Assembly: GCA_012744475.1 (NCBI GenBank)
Contig: JAAYBV010000009.1
Location: forward strand, 1-33,216
DNA: 33,216 nt
Source of the DNA: Phycisphaerae bacterium
GTDB taxonomy: Bacteria > Planctomycetota > Phycisphaerae > Sedimentisphaerales > Anaerobacaceae
Direction of reading: 5' to 3'
Shown here: positions 9,784 to 17,187 of the stretch, in pieces
Layout: each line of letters begins with the position of its first letter
How positions within the stretch are numbered: the first letter of the stretch is position 1
The notes under the pieces: model-generated
Seen by the model: the letters and a program-made list of their open reading frames with translations, nothing else
What the model was told of the DNA's origin: nothing
Databases searched by the model: none
Position numbers and translations under genes: made by a program

Positions 9784-10971
9784 TTAGTCCCTGAACAGAA
9801 GTGGAGCGAACTCGTGCAGGCTGCGTCGCCAGCTCTGCCACTCATGAGCCGTCAGCGGAGAGACGTAGAAATGGGTGTTGATGCCCGCTTCCTTGAGCGC
9901 ATCGGTGTTCGCTTTGGGGTCGCCGCCGAAGCCACGAGAGCCGCCGGTTCTGCGGTTTTCGAGTTCGCGGCTACCGTAGCTGACGAACACGAGCTTGATC
10001 TTCTCTTTGAAACCGGGTGCGTTGTTGACGTCATCCGGGCTGATGCTGCCGCCGCTGAAGATGCCGACGTGAGAGAACGTGTCAGGGTTGGCCAGGGTGA
10101 TGACCCTGGTCTGCATGCCGCCCATGGACAGGCCCGCCATCGCCCGGTGCGGTTGATCCGCCAGCGTGCGATAGTTGGCGTCGATCATGGGGATGATGTC
10201 TTCCAGGAGGGTCTTCTTGAAATTGTCGGCCCAGCCCTCCGGGGGCCAGACCGCGCGTTGCCCACCCCCAGCACGCCGGGGCGGGGGAGCCGTTGTCCAA
10301 GTGCCATTGTCCATCACGATTATGAAGGGTCTGGCCTTGCCCTCCGCGATCAGATTGTCCATGATCAGATTGGTCCTGCCCTGATTGGGCCAGCCGGTCT
10401 CGTCCTCGCCGCCGCCATGTTGGAGGTATAACACGGGATAACGGGTTGCGGTGTCCTTGTCGTAGTCGGGCGGCGTGTAGACGAAACAGCGACGCATGCT
10501 GTTGTTGACCTTGGAGCAATACAGATTCTCGCGGATCTGGCCGTGCGGGACGTTTTTGAGGGCGTAGAAGTCCTGGTCCTTGGCGGGGCATTCCACGCCG
10601 CTGCCCCAGCGGCCGGCGCCGTAGAAGAACAGGCTGCCGGGATCCGGAACCGCAGCCCCGTCGATCCAAATCTGGTAATAGTGGAACCCCTCGTCCTGGG
10701 GCTTCGACTCGCCGCCGGTCCAGACGCCATCCTCGCCTTTGGTGAGAGGGTATCGCACAGCTCCTATGTCGAGCTCCACCTTCTGGGCCTGGGGCGCGGA
10801 GATGCTGGTGCGGACCCGACCGTCAGAGGTGACCTGGGGATACTGCCTTCCGGGCTGATTGAGGGTTGAGGGCCTCCAATCGTTCGCGTCCGCCGTCTGA
10901 TCTGCCTGCGCTGGACACAGCGAACCTGGGAACGTGAGCATCAACACCAGTGCAATCAGGTTGCCTCTCAT
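9784..10971 (-). CDS. Secreted CE1-family esterase
   Basis: A 395-aa exported esterase, paralogous over its whole length to residues 1-382 of the next gene downstream. It has a signal peptide (1-21, GSLCPAQ cleavage region), an E-set-like N-terminal domain (about 45-125), and an alpha/beta-hydrolase CE1 domain with nucleophile S282 in GLSMGGMQ and probable catalytic H376 in TAHEW. A short Pro/Gly/Arg-rich insertion (about 228-246) replaces the corresponding loop of its paralogue. The likely role is removal of feruloyl or acetyl groups from xylan side chains. It is the first intact gene of the minus-strand esterase operon. Its ribosome binding site (AAGGAGAAACACC before ATG) is nearly the same as the one before its paralogue, which points to tandem duplication including the intergenic spacer. 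Confidence 0.9.
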   Translation of the reverse strand: MRGNLIALVLMLTFPGSLCPAQADQTADANDWRPSTLNQPGRQYPQVTSDGRVRTSISAPQAQKVELDIGAVRYPLTKGEDGVWTGGESKPQDEGFHYYQIWIDGAAVPDPGSLFFYGAGRWGSGVECPAKDQDFYALKNVPHGQIRENLYCSKVNNSMRRCFVYTPPDYDKDTATRYPVLYLQHGGGEDETGWPNQGRTNLIMDNLIAEGKARPFIIVMDNGTWTTAPPPRRAGGGQRAVWPPEGWADNFKKTLLEDIIPMIDANYRTLADQPHRAMAGLSMGGMQTRVITLANPDTFSHVGIFSGGSISPDDVNNAPGFKEKIKLVFVSYGSRELENRRTGGSRGFGGDPKANTDALKEAGINTHFYVSPLTAHEWQSWRRSLHEFAPLLFRD

Positions 10972-10983
10972 GGTGTTTCTCCT

Positions 10984-11154
10984 TCAGTCCGTGAATAGAA
11001 GTCGAACGAATTCTCGCAGATCACGTCGTCACGTCAACAACAGACCGTTGCTGTGCGGCTGATACTGTCTGTATGACACCGCTCAGAAAGGTCAGGAGTG
11101 AAACAAAAAAGAGGAATCCGAGAAAGATTTTCTCGCCTTCTCGGCATTTTTCAT
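10984..11154 (-). pseudogene. Remnant of a third CE1 esterase gene (leader and tail only)
   Basis: Directly before the intact esterase gene, the minus strand reads RRDLREFVRLLFTD followed by a TGA stop. This aligns with the end of the neighbouring esterase ([14 protein letters not shown] and stop), at about 33 of 45 bases, and is followed by the same AGGAGAA spacer and an ATG. Further upstream, ATG at 11154 begins MKNAEKARK. After a shift of one base at an AAAA run it continues as a hydrophobic signal-like stretch (IFLGFLFFVSLLTFLSGV, then VSAAQ). I read this as an exported esterase gene that lost about 1 kb internally and is frameshifted. The tail homology is directly visible. The assignment of the leader to the same gene is inference, since it does not resemble the leaders of the two intact copies. 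Confidence 0.6.
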
Positions 11155-11178
11155 ATCTCGTCTCTTGGTCTGTGCCGG

Positions 11179-11187
11179 TGATAGAAT
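11179..11187 (+). promoter_or_regulatory. Possible extended -10 promoter for the sigma/FecR unit
   Basis: TGATAGAAT matches the extended -10 pattern TGnTATAAT with one mismatch, 35 bases before the sigma-factor ATG. No -35 is found at normal spacing. The unit might instead be autoregulated by its own sigma factor, in which case this match is accidental. Confidence 0.35.
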
Positions 11188-11222
11188 AAGAAGAACGCAA
11201 CCAAAGACAGCACGGATTGGTC

Positions 11223-11756
11223 ATGGAACAGGACAAACGCACTCTGGACTTCCTGGCGCTTTTTGTACGGCACCAACAGGAGATCTACGCTTATATCCTG
11301 ACTCTGGTCCCTCACGTCAATGACGCGGACGACTTGTTCCAGGACGGGATGAGCGTGATGTGGCGGAAGTTCGATCAGTTCCAGCCGGGGACGAACTTCG
11401 CCGCCTGGGGCATCCAGATCATGCGCTATCAAATTCTGGAGTACCGTCGGAACCAGGCCCGCAGCAAACGAGTGCTGATGGAGGACGCGCTGTTCGAAGA
11501 GCTTATGGACCACCTGCCCGCCATCCAGGACGAAATGGCCCTGCGTATAGAGGCCCTGCGCAAGTGCCAGACACTCCTGGACGACCGTGCCAGGCGGATC
11601 GTGAAGATGCGTTACGAACACAACACCCCGGTCGAGGAGATTGCTGCCTACCTGAAGGTGTCTCGCCGTCACGTCTACCACCTCCTCGGCCGGATCAACA
11701 GCGTGTTGCTGCGCTGCATGCGCAGGACGCTGGCGGAAGGGAGCCGTCCGGCATGA
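11223..11756 (+). CDS. Sigma-70 family sigma factor, Rhodopirellula/Verrucomicrobium type
   Basis: A 177-aa ECF-like sigma factor. Region 2 is seen in FVRHQQEIYAYILTLVPHVN, DADDLFQDGMSVMW and FAAWGIQIMRYQILEYRRNQ. Region 4 with a helix-turn-helix is in TPVEEIAAYLKVSRRHVYHL. This subclass is expanded in Planctomycetota and Verrucomicrobiota and is commonly followed by a FecR-like gene, as here: the next gene starts inside its stop codon (ATGA overlap). The ATG at 11223 is preferred to TTG 11217 two codons upstream; neither has a strong ribosome binding site. It is divergent from the esterase operon and runs toward the GH43-GH62 and GH10 genes. It probably controls one or both groups, which is an inference from position. 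Confidence 0.93.
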   Translation: MEQDKRTLDFLALFVRHQQEIYAYILTLVPHVNDADDLFQDGMSVMWRKFDQFQPGTNFAAWGIQIMRYQILEYRRNQARSKRVLMEDALFEELMDHLPAIQDEMALRIEALRKCQTLLDDRARRIVKMRYEHNTPVEEIAAYLKVSRRHVYHLLGRINSVLLRCMRRTLAEGSRPA

Positions 11757-13303
11757 ACACACCTCCTTTCCCGGATATGGATGAGCTGATCCAGCGACTG
11801 CTGGACGATCAACTCGAGCCCGACGAGATGCAGCATCTTGCGAAGGCCATCAGCGAGGACTCGCGGGTGCGGGACTACTACCTCGATAGTCTGCTGGTTT
11901 CTGCCGTGATCCGGCGTTCCAGCCAGGTGACCGGGGAGCTTTCCAGGTCGGACCTGATCCGGGCAATCTCAAGCGGCGCCAATCAGAGCAATTCCAGGCG
12001 CATTGTGCGATATCTCTATTCGGTTGCGGCAGTCCTGATCTTCGGGGTGTTGATCCTCGCGTCTGTGACATTGTTCCGACAGAGAGCGCAAGGTCCGGCG
12101 GTCGGCAGACTGGCCGGCGCCTACGAGGCTCAGTGGCGAGGGGCTCGTCCGCGTCCGGGCGAAGCGGTGCGCGTCGGCGCCTACGACCTCCGCGAAGGTG
12201 TGGTGAAGATAGAACTGGACCAGGGAACGAGCCTCCTGCTCGAAGCGCCTTGCCAGATCGAGCTGAAAAGCGTTGGAGAAGTGACCCTGCGAAGTGGCAG
12301 GCTTGTCGCCGTGGTCCCTCCGCAGGCGAAGGGGTTTCGCGTGCGAACGCGCGCGGCCCTCATCACAGACCTGGGCACGGAGTTCGGGGTCGTCGCGCAG
12401 CCCGATGGGAGCACCGAGGCCCATGTCCTGAAAGGCCGCGTGAGCGTCGCTCTCGATCCGAATCGATCGGCTCGGTCGATGTCGCTCGTTGTCGATGAAG
12501 GGCAGGCGGCGGCGGTTGATACCGCTGGATGGATGATTCGAAGTGGACTGGCGGCTCGCGAGGATCTCTTCGTTCTTCAACTGCCATCGTCCAACCGGCC
12601 CTCCGATCGCTCGGACCGACTGAATCTGGCGGACATCGTGGGCGGTGGCAACGGTCACGGCACTGGCAGGTTGAACCGAGGCATTGACCTGGGGACCGGC
12701 CAGGCATTCAAGGGGCCCGCCACCACGATCCGGCGGAGCCAGCGAAGTGAGTTTCGTCCGGTGCCGCAGTTGCGTGGCATTGACGGCGTGTTTGTGCCGA
12801 ACGGGGCCGCCGGCCCGGTCGTAATCAGCTCCACCGGATTGACGTTTGCCGAATGTCCCCGGACCATGGGAAGCTACTATGGCGGTCCGGCAAACAGCGG
12901 CAGGTTCTTTGACATCCCAAGTCGGCAGACCCACGACGCCCGGCTCGACGGCGTCAGCTTCGGCACATCCGCACATCCGGCCCTGATCCTCCATCCCAAC
13001 GCCGGCATCACGTTCGATCTGGACCGGATTCGCCGGGACAATCCCAACATCCGGATCGACCGGTTCACCGCCGTGTGCGGCATCCCCAGGGATGTGCCTC
13101 AATCGCCGTTCAGTCCCGCCGATATCTGGGTCCTTCTGGATGGCGTCGTTGCTCTTCACTTGCACTATCCTGCCGAGCGGAGCGCCGTCGAGACAGTGGA
13201 CGTGCCGATCCCCGCCCGCATACGATTCCTGACGCTGGTCACCACCTGCTCCGGGCGGGCCGACTATTCCTGGGTCTGCTTCGGCGATCCGTTCCTGGAG
13301 TGA
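11753..13303 (+). CDS. Membrane FecR-domain protein with C-terminal NPCBM-like domain
   Basis: A 516-aa putative anti-sigma or signalling partner of the sigma factor whose stop it overlaps by 4 bp. GGAAGGGAG at 11736-11744 serves as its ribosome binding site. The N-terminal 80 residues (DELIQRLLDDQLEPDEMQHL...) are cytoplasmic and would bind the sigma factor. One membrane helix spans about 87-107. The outer part has a FecR domain (about 155-250: SLLLEAPCQIEL, LRSGRLVAVVP, ITDLGTEFGVV, VLKGRVSV) and, after a linker, a C-terminal NPCBM-like sandwich (about 350-516: GVSFGTSAHPALILHPNAG, FTAVCGI, DIWVLLDG). NPCBM domains bind glycans in known enzymes. Here the domain sits on a regulator outside the membrane, next to xylan-degrading genes, which suggests glycan sensing; binding itself is not shown. 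Confidence 0.85.
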   Translation: MNTPPFPDMDELIQRLLDDQLEPDEMQHLAKAISEDSRVRDYYLDSLLVSAVIRRSSQVTGELSRSDLIRAISSGANQSNSRRIVRYLYSVAAVLIFGVLILASVTLFRQRAQGPAVGRLAGAYEAQWRGARPRPGEAVRVGAYDLREGVVKIELDQGTSLLLEAPCQIELKSVGEVTLRSGRLVAVVPPQAKGFRVRTRAALITDLGTEFGVVAQPDGSTEAHVLKGRVSVALDPNRSARSMSLVVDEGQAAAVDTAGWMIRSGLAAREDLFVLQLPSSNRPSDRSDRLNLADIVGGGNGHGTGRLNRGIDLGTGQAFKGPATTIRRSQRSEFRPVPQLRGIDGVFVPNGAAGPVVISSTGLTFAECPRTMGSYYGGPANSGRFFDIPSRQTHDARLDGVSFGTSAHPALILHPNAGITFDLDRIRRDNPNIRIDRFTAVCGIPRDVPQSPFSPADIWVLLDGVVALHLHYPAERSAVETVDVPIPARIRFLTLVTTCSGRADYSWVCFGDPFLE

Positions 13304-13376
13304 CTTCTCATTCAGACGTGAGCCGGGCCAAAGATCAGAGCGATCCATGGGACCGAACCAACTGAGGAATATCATT

Positions 13377-15992
13377 ATGAAAGAACATCTTCGTCGATCA
13401 CGCTCCCGCACAGGGAGCCTGACAAAGGCCGACATCATGACGATGCATCCGTTACATGTGCTCGTTTTGACGTGCGTCACTCTCTTCATCGGCGGGCAGG
13501 CGCGCGCAAAACCGGCGCGGAATCCCGTCATCTGGGCCGATGTGCCGGACGTCGCCGCCATTCGCGTCGGCGACACCTACTACATGGCCAGCACCACCAT
13601 GTACATGAGTCCCGGCTTGCCCATCATGAAGTCGAAAGACCTGGTCAACTGGGAGCTGATCGGCTATGCCTACGACACCCTGACCGACAACGAGGCCCTC
13701 CGACTGGAGGACGGCAGGAACGCCTACGGCCGGGGGTCCTGGGCCCCTTGCCTGCGATACCACAATGGGACCTTCTATGCATCGACCTTCTCCAGCACGA
13801 GCGGAAGAACGCACATCTACACCACAACAGACATAGAGAAAGGTCCGTGGAAGGAGACGGCGTTTGCGCCTTCGCTGCACGACCATTCTCTGTTCTTCGA
13901 TGACGACCGTCGGGTCTATATGCTCTACGGCGTGGGCAACCTCCGGCTCGTGGAGCTGGAGCCGGACTTGTCGGGAATCAAACCCGATGGCTTCAACGAG
14001 GTCGTGATCCCAAACGCCAGCGCCGTGGCCGGACCCAATATCAGCCTGCCCGCCGAGGGATCGCAGATGCGCAAGATCGATGGCAGGTATTACGTGATGA
14101 ACATCACCTGGCCGCGTGGCGGCATGCGCACGCAGATCCTTCATCGGGCGGACAGGATCACCGGCCCCTACGAAGGCAAGGTCGTCCTTCAGGACCAGGG
14201 GGTCGCCCAAGGCTGCCTGATCGACACGCCGGAGGGCCGATGGTACGCCCTTCTCTTCCAGGATAACGGCTCGGTCGGCCGCAGTCCCTGGCTTGTGCCC
14301 GTCCGATGGGAGGACGGCTGGCCGGTGCTGGGCATTGATGGAAAGGCGCCCACGACACTCAATATCGACGTGAACGAACAGGGACTTGGGAATATCGTGG
14401 CCTGTGACGAATTCGATCGCGAGTCCGGCGAACCGCTGCCCCTGGCATGGCAATGGAACCACAATCCCGATCCTCACCACTGGTCCGTCGGCGAACGGAG
14501 CGGTCACCTGCGGCTGGCCACGGGGCGGGTGGACGGCGACGTCCTCCAGGCCCGCAACATGCTGACCCAGCGGACCTTCGGCCCGGTCAGTTCCGCGACT
14601 GCGAAAATGGAAGTGGGCAACATGGAAGACGGCGACTGCGCCGGCCTGATTGCCCTACAGAAACGATACGGCTTCGTCGGCGTCAAGAGGCAGGGCGACA
14701 GCAAGTCGATCGTCATGGTCAGCGCTCAATCCAACGCGCCCGAGGAGATCGAGAGCGTCCCGCTTGCGCAGCAGAGCGTGTATCTGAGGATCGACTGCGA
14801 CTTCCGCCAGCGTACGGACAAGGCCGGTTTCTACTACAGCCTGGACGGGACAACCTGGACGAAGATCGGCACCACCCTTCAGATGGCCTACACCCTGCCG
14901 CACTTCATGGGCTACCGCTTCGGATTGTTCAATTTCGCGACCAGGACGCCGGGCGGGTTCGTGGATTTCGACTACTATCGTGTGAGCGACGAGCTTGTGT
15001 CGGCCTCGCCGGCGGCGGTCCGTGCAGACGTTCCCAAGCGGCCCTTTGCCACGCCACTCCGGTGGAAGTCCACAGGCGCACTGATCCGGCCGGTCTCGGA
15101 CGAGACGCACACCATCGTGTCCGTCAAAGATCCCACCGTCGTCCTCCACAACGACCTGTGGCACGTCTACGCGACCGTCTACTCGACGTCCGCCAGGACC
15201 TGGAACATGGTGTACCTGAACTTCAAGGACTGGTCCGATGCCCCCAACGCCAAGCTGCACTTCCTCGATCAGAATCCGAATCTGAGGGGATACAAATGTG
15301 CGCCACACTTGTTCTATTTCACACCCCATCAGAAGTGGTACCTGGTTTACCAGACACAGCCGCCGGCGTATTCCACCACCGATGACATTTCGCAGCCGCA
15401 GACGTGGACTGCGCCGCAGAGGTTCTTTGACAGACTGCCTGCGAGCGCCCCGAGGCTTCCGATCGACTACCACGTGATCTGCGACGACACGCATGCCTAC
15501 CTGTTCTTCACAGGCGATGACGGCAACTTCTATCGCAGCCGAACGAAGATCGAGGACTTCCCCAAGGGCATGAGCGATCCCGAGATTGCCATCCAGGACC
15601 ATCGAAACAACCTCTTCGAGGCGAGCATCACCTACAAGATCAAGGACGCCAACACCTATCTGACTCTGATTGAGGCCCTGAGCCCGGCAAGGTACTATCG
15701 CGCCTGGACCTCCGACCGCCTTGATGGCGAATGGACCCCCGTGCCGGGCGCCGATTCGTGGAATACGCCTTTCGCAGGGATCAACAACGTCACCTTCGAA
15801 GACGGCGTGCAGCCCTGGACGAGGGACATCAGTCATGGGGAGCTGATTCGCGACGGATATGATGAGAGAATGATCCTCGATCCCGAGAATCTTGCGTTTC
15901 TTTACCAGGGTCGCGATCCGGCGAGCGGCGGACGCTACGAGCTGTTGCCGTATCAGCTCGGCCTTTTGAAACTGGATCGTTCCGCGAGGTAG
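13377..15992 (+). CDS. Secreted GH43-GH62 fusion, arabinofuranosidase/xylosidase
   Basis: An 871-aa exported enzyme with two different five-bladed-propeller hydrolases. After a signal peptide (hydrophobic LHVLVLTCVTLFIGG, cut near ARA) comes a GH43 domain (about 40-335) with VIWADVPDVAAI, supplying the base Asp, and PAEGSQMRKIDGRYYVMN, supplying the acid Glu. A GH43-associated beta-sandwich (about 345-540, FDYYRVSDE at its end) follows. Residues 554-871 match GH62, which removes arabinofuranose from arabinoxylan: VSVKDPTVVLHNDLWHVYAT with the base Asp, PIDYHVICDD, and LFEASITYKI with the acid Glu. ATG 13377 has GAGG nine bases upstream; ATG 13437 and 13443 would give a shorter signal peptide and remain possible. 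The gene follows the FecR gene by 73 bp and precedes the xylanase gene by 23 bp, so the two enzymes are probably co-transcribed. Confidence 0.9.
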   Translation: MKEHLRRSRSRTGSLTKADIMTMHPLHVLVLTCVTLFIGGQARAKPARNPVIWADVPDVAAIRVGDTYYMASTTMYMSPGLPIMKSKDLVNWELIGYAYDTLTDNEALRLEDGRNAYGRGSWAPCLRYHNGTFYASTFSSTSGRTHIYTTTDIEKGPWKETAFAPSLHDHSLFFDDDRRVYMLYGVGNLRLVELEPDLSGIKPDGFNEVVIPNASAVAGPNISLPAEGSQMRKIDGRYYVMNITWPRGGMRTQILHRADRITGPYEGKVVLQDQGVAQGCLIDTPEGRWYALLFQDNGSVGRSPWLVPVRWEDGWPVLGIDGKAPTTLNIDVNEQGLGNIVACDEFDRESGEPLPLAWQWNHNPDPHHWSVGERSGHLRLATGRVDGDVLQARNMLTQRTFGPVSSATAKMEVGNMEDGDCAGLIALQKRYGFVGVKRQGDSKSIVMVSAQSNAPEEIESVPLAQQSVYLRIDCDFRQRTDKAGFYYSLDGTTWTKIGTTLQMAYTLPHFMGYRFGLFNFATRTPGGFVDFDYYRVSDELVSASPAAVRADVPKRPFATPLRWKSTGALIRPVSDETHTIVSVKDPTVVLHNDLWHVYATVYSTSARTWNMVYLNFKDWSDAPNAKLHFLDQNPNLRGYKCAPHLFYFTPHQKWYLVYQTQPPAYSTTDDISQPQTWTAPQRFFDRLPASAPRLPIDYHVICDDTHAYLFFTGDDGNFYRSRTKIEDFPKGMSDPEIAIQDHRNNLFEASITYKIKDANTYLTLIEALSPARYYRAWTSDRLDGEWTPVPGADSWNTPFAGINNVTFEDGVQPWTRDISHGELIRDGYDERMILDPENLAFLYQGRDPASGGRYELLPYQLGLLKLDRSAR

Positions 15993-16015
15993 AGCCTCAG
16001 TGAAAGGAGCATGCA

Positions 16016-17131
16016 GTGGACAGGAAGAAGAGTGTCACCGTTGCGAGCCTGGCGATCCTGTGGATCGGTGCGGCTCCGTGCCCGGGCGGGCAGGATGTGC
16101 CCGCGTTGAAGGACGTCTTCAAGGACCACTTCCTGATCGGCGGGGCCCCGAACCGCACCGTGGTGACAGGGCGGGACCCCAATGCCGCCGCGATCGTCGA
16201 GAAGCACTTCAACACGATCACCGCAGAGAACGACCAGAAGTGGCAGCTCATCCATCCCCGGCCCGACCGATACAACTGGGAGCCGGCCGACAGTTTCGTG
16301 GCCTTCGGCGAGAAGAACAGGATGTTTGTCATCGGCCATTGCCTCGTCTGGCATGCCCAGACTCCTCGATGGGTGTTTCAGGACGATTCGGGCGGCGAGA
16401 TCACGCGGGATGCGCTCCTGGCTCGCATGAAAGACCATATCATGACCGTCGTCGGTCGCTACAAGGGCCGGATCAAGGGCTGGGATGTGGTGAACGAAGC
16501 CCTCGATGAAGACGGCACGCTGCGAAACAGCCCGTGGCGGCGAATCATCGGTGAAGGCTCCGAGGACCAGAAGTACGACTTCATCGAATGCGCCTTCCGG
16601 TGGGCGCACGAAGCCGACCCCGATGCAGAACTGTACTACAATGACTACAATCTCGAGACGTCCAAGGCCAAGTGCGACGGCGCGGTCGCGATCGTGAAGC
16701 ATCTGAAGTCCAAGGGACTCCGCATTGACGGCGTCGGCATTCAACTGCACGGCGCCCTCACGCACCCCAGCGTCGAAGGCCTCGAATACGCCATCACATC
16801 CCTGGCCGCTGCCGGCGCCAAAGTCATGGTCACGGAATTGGACATTCGCACCCAGGCCCGCGGCTATCGCGGGGCCGATATCAGCCGGGTCAGCCGGGCC
16901 GGCACCGAGGATCCGGCCGCCGCAGCCGCCGAGACGCAGAAGAAGCTCGCCGACAAGTACGCCGAGATCTTCTCCGTGCTGCTCGCGCACAAGAAGGACG
17001 TCACTCGCGTGACCTTCTGGGGCGTCTATGACAAGACGTCCTGGATCGGAGGCTCGCCGCTGCTGTTCGATCGCACCTGCCAGCCCAAGGAGGCATTCTT
17101 CGCGGTGGTGAACGCCGCACGGCAGCAATGA
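16016..17131 (+). CDS. Exported GH10 endo-1,4-beta-xylanase
   Basis: A 371-aa single-domain xylanase that hydrolyses the beta-1,4-xylan backbone by a retaining mechanism. The N-terminal signal is weakly hydrophobic (VTVASLAILWIGAAPCPGG). The GH10 barrel covers about 28-368. The family residues are all visible: ENDQKW, GHCLVWHAQTP, acid/base E161 in WDVVNEAL, YYNDYNLE, GIQLHG, nucleophile E274 in VMVTELDIR, and a C-terminal TFWGVYDKTSWI. Length is normal for the family and no binding module is attached. The start is GTG, with AGGAG (16005-16009) six bases away. It lies directly after the GH43-GH62 gene, and the pair could degrade arabinoxylan to xylo-oligosaccharides and arabinose. Confidence 0.97.
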   Translation: MDRKKSVTVASLAILWIGAAPCPGGQDVPALKDVFKDHFLIGGAPNRTVVTGRDPNAAAIVEKHFNTITAENDQKWQLIHPRPDRYNWEPADSFVAFGEKNRMFVIGHCLVWHAQTPRWVFQDDSGGEITRDALLARMKDHIMTVVGRYKGRIKGWDVVNEALDEDGTLRNSPWRRIIGEGSEDQKYDFIECAFRWAHEADPDAELYYNDYNLETSKAKCDGAVAIVKHLKSKGLRIDGVGIQLHGALTHPSVEGLEYAITSLAAAGAKVMVTELDIRTQARGYRGADISRVSRAGTEDPAAAAAETQKKLADKYAEIFSVLLAHKKDVTRVTFWGVYDKTSWIGGSPLLFDRTCQPKEAFFAVVNAARQQ

Positions 17132-17187
17132 GCCTGGAGGACAAGCCGCGTCTCCAAGGGGCAAAGTTCAGGCACAACCACGGCCCC

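Noticed and set aside
11118-11144. CCGAGAA/TTCTCGG and CGAGAAA/TTTCTCG stems next to T-rich sequence, resembling an attenuator or terminator
   Set aside because: The stems overlap the codons of the decayed esterase leader, and no transcript that should end here is evident. The resemblance is most simply explained by A/T-rich signal-peptide codons.
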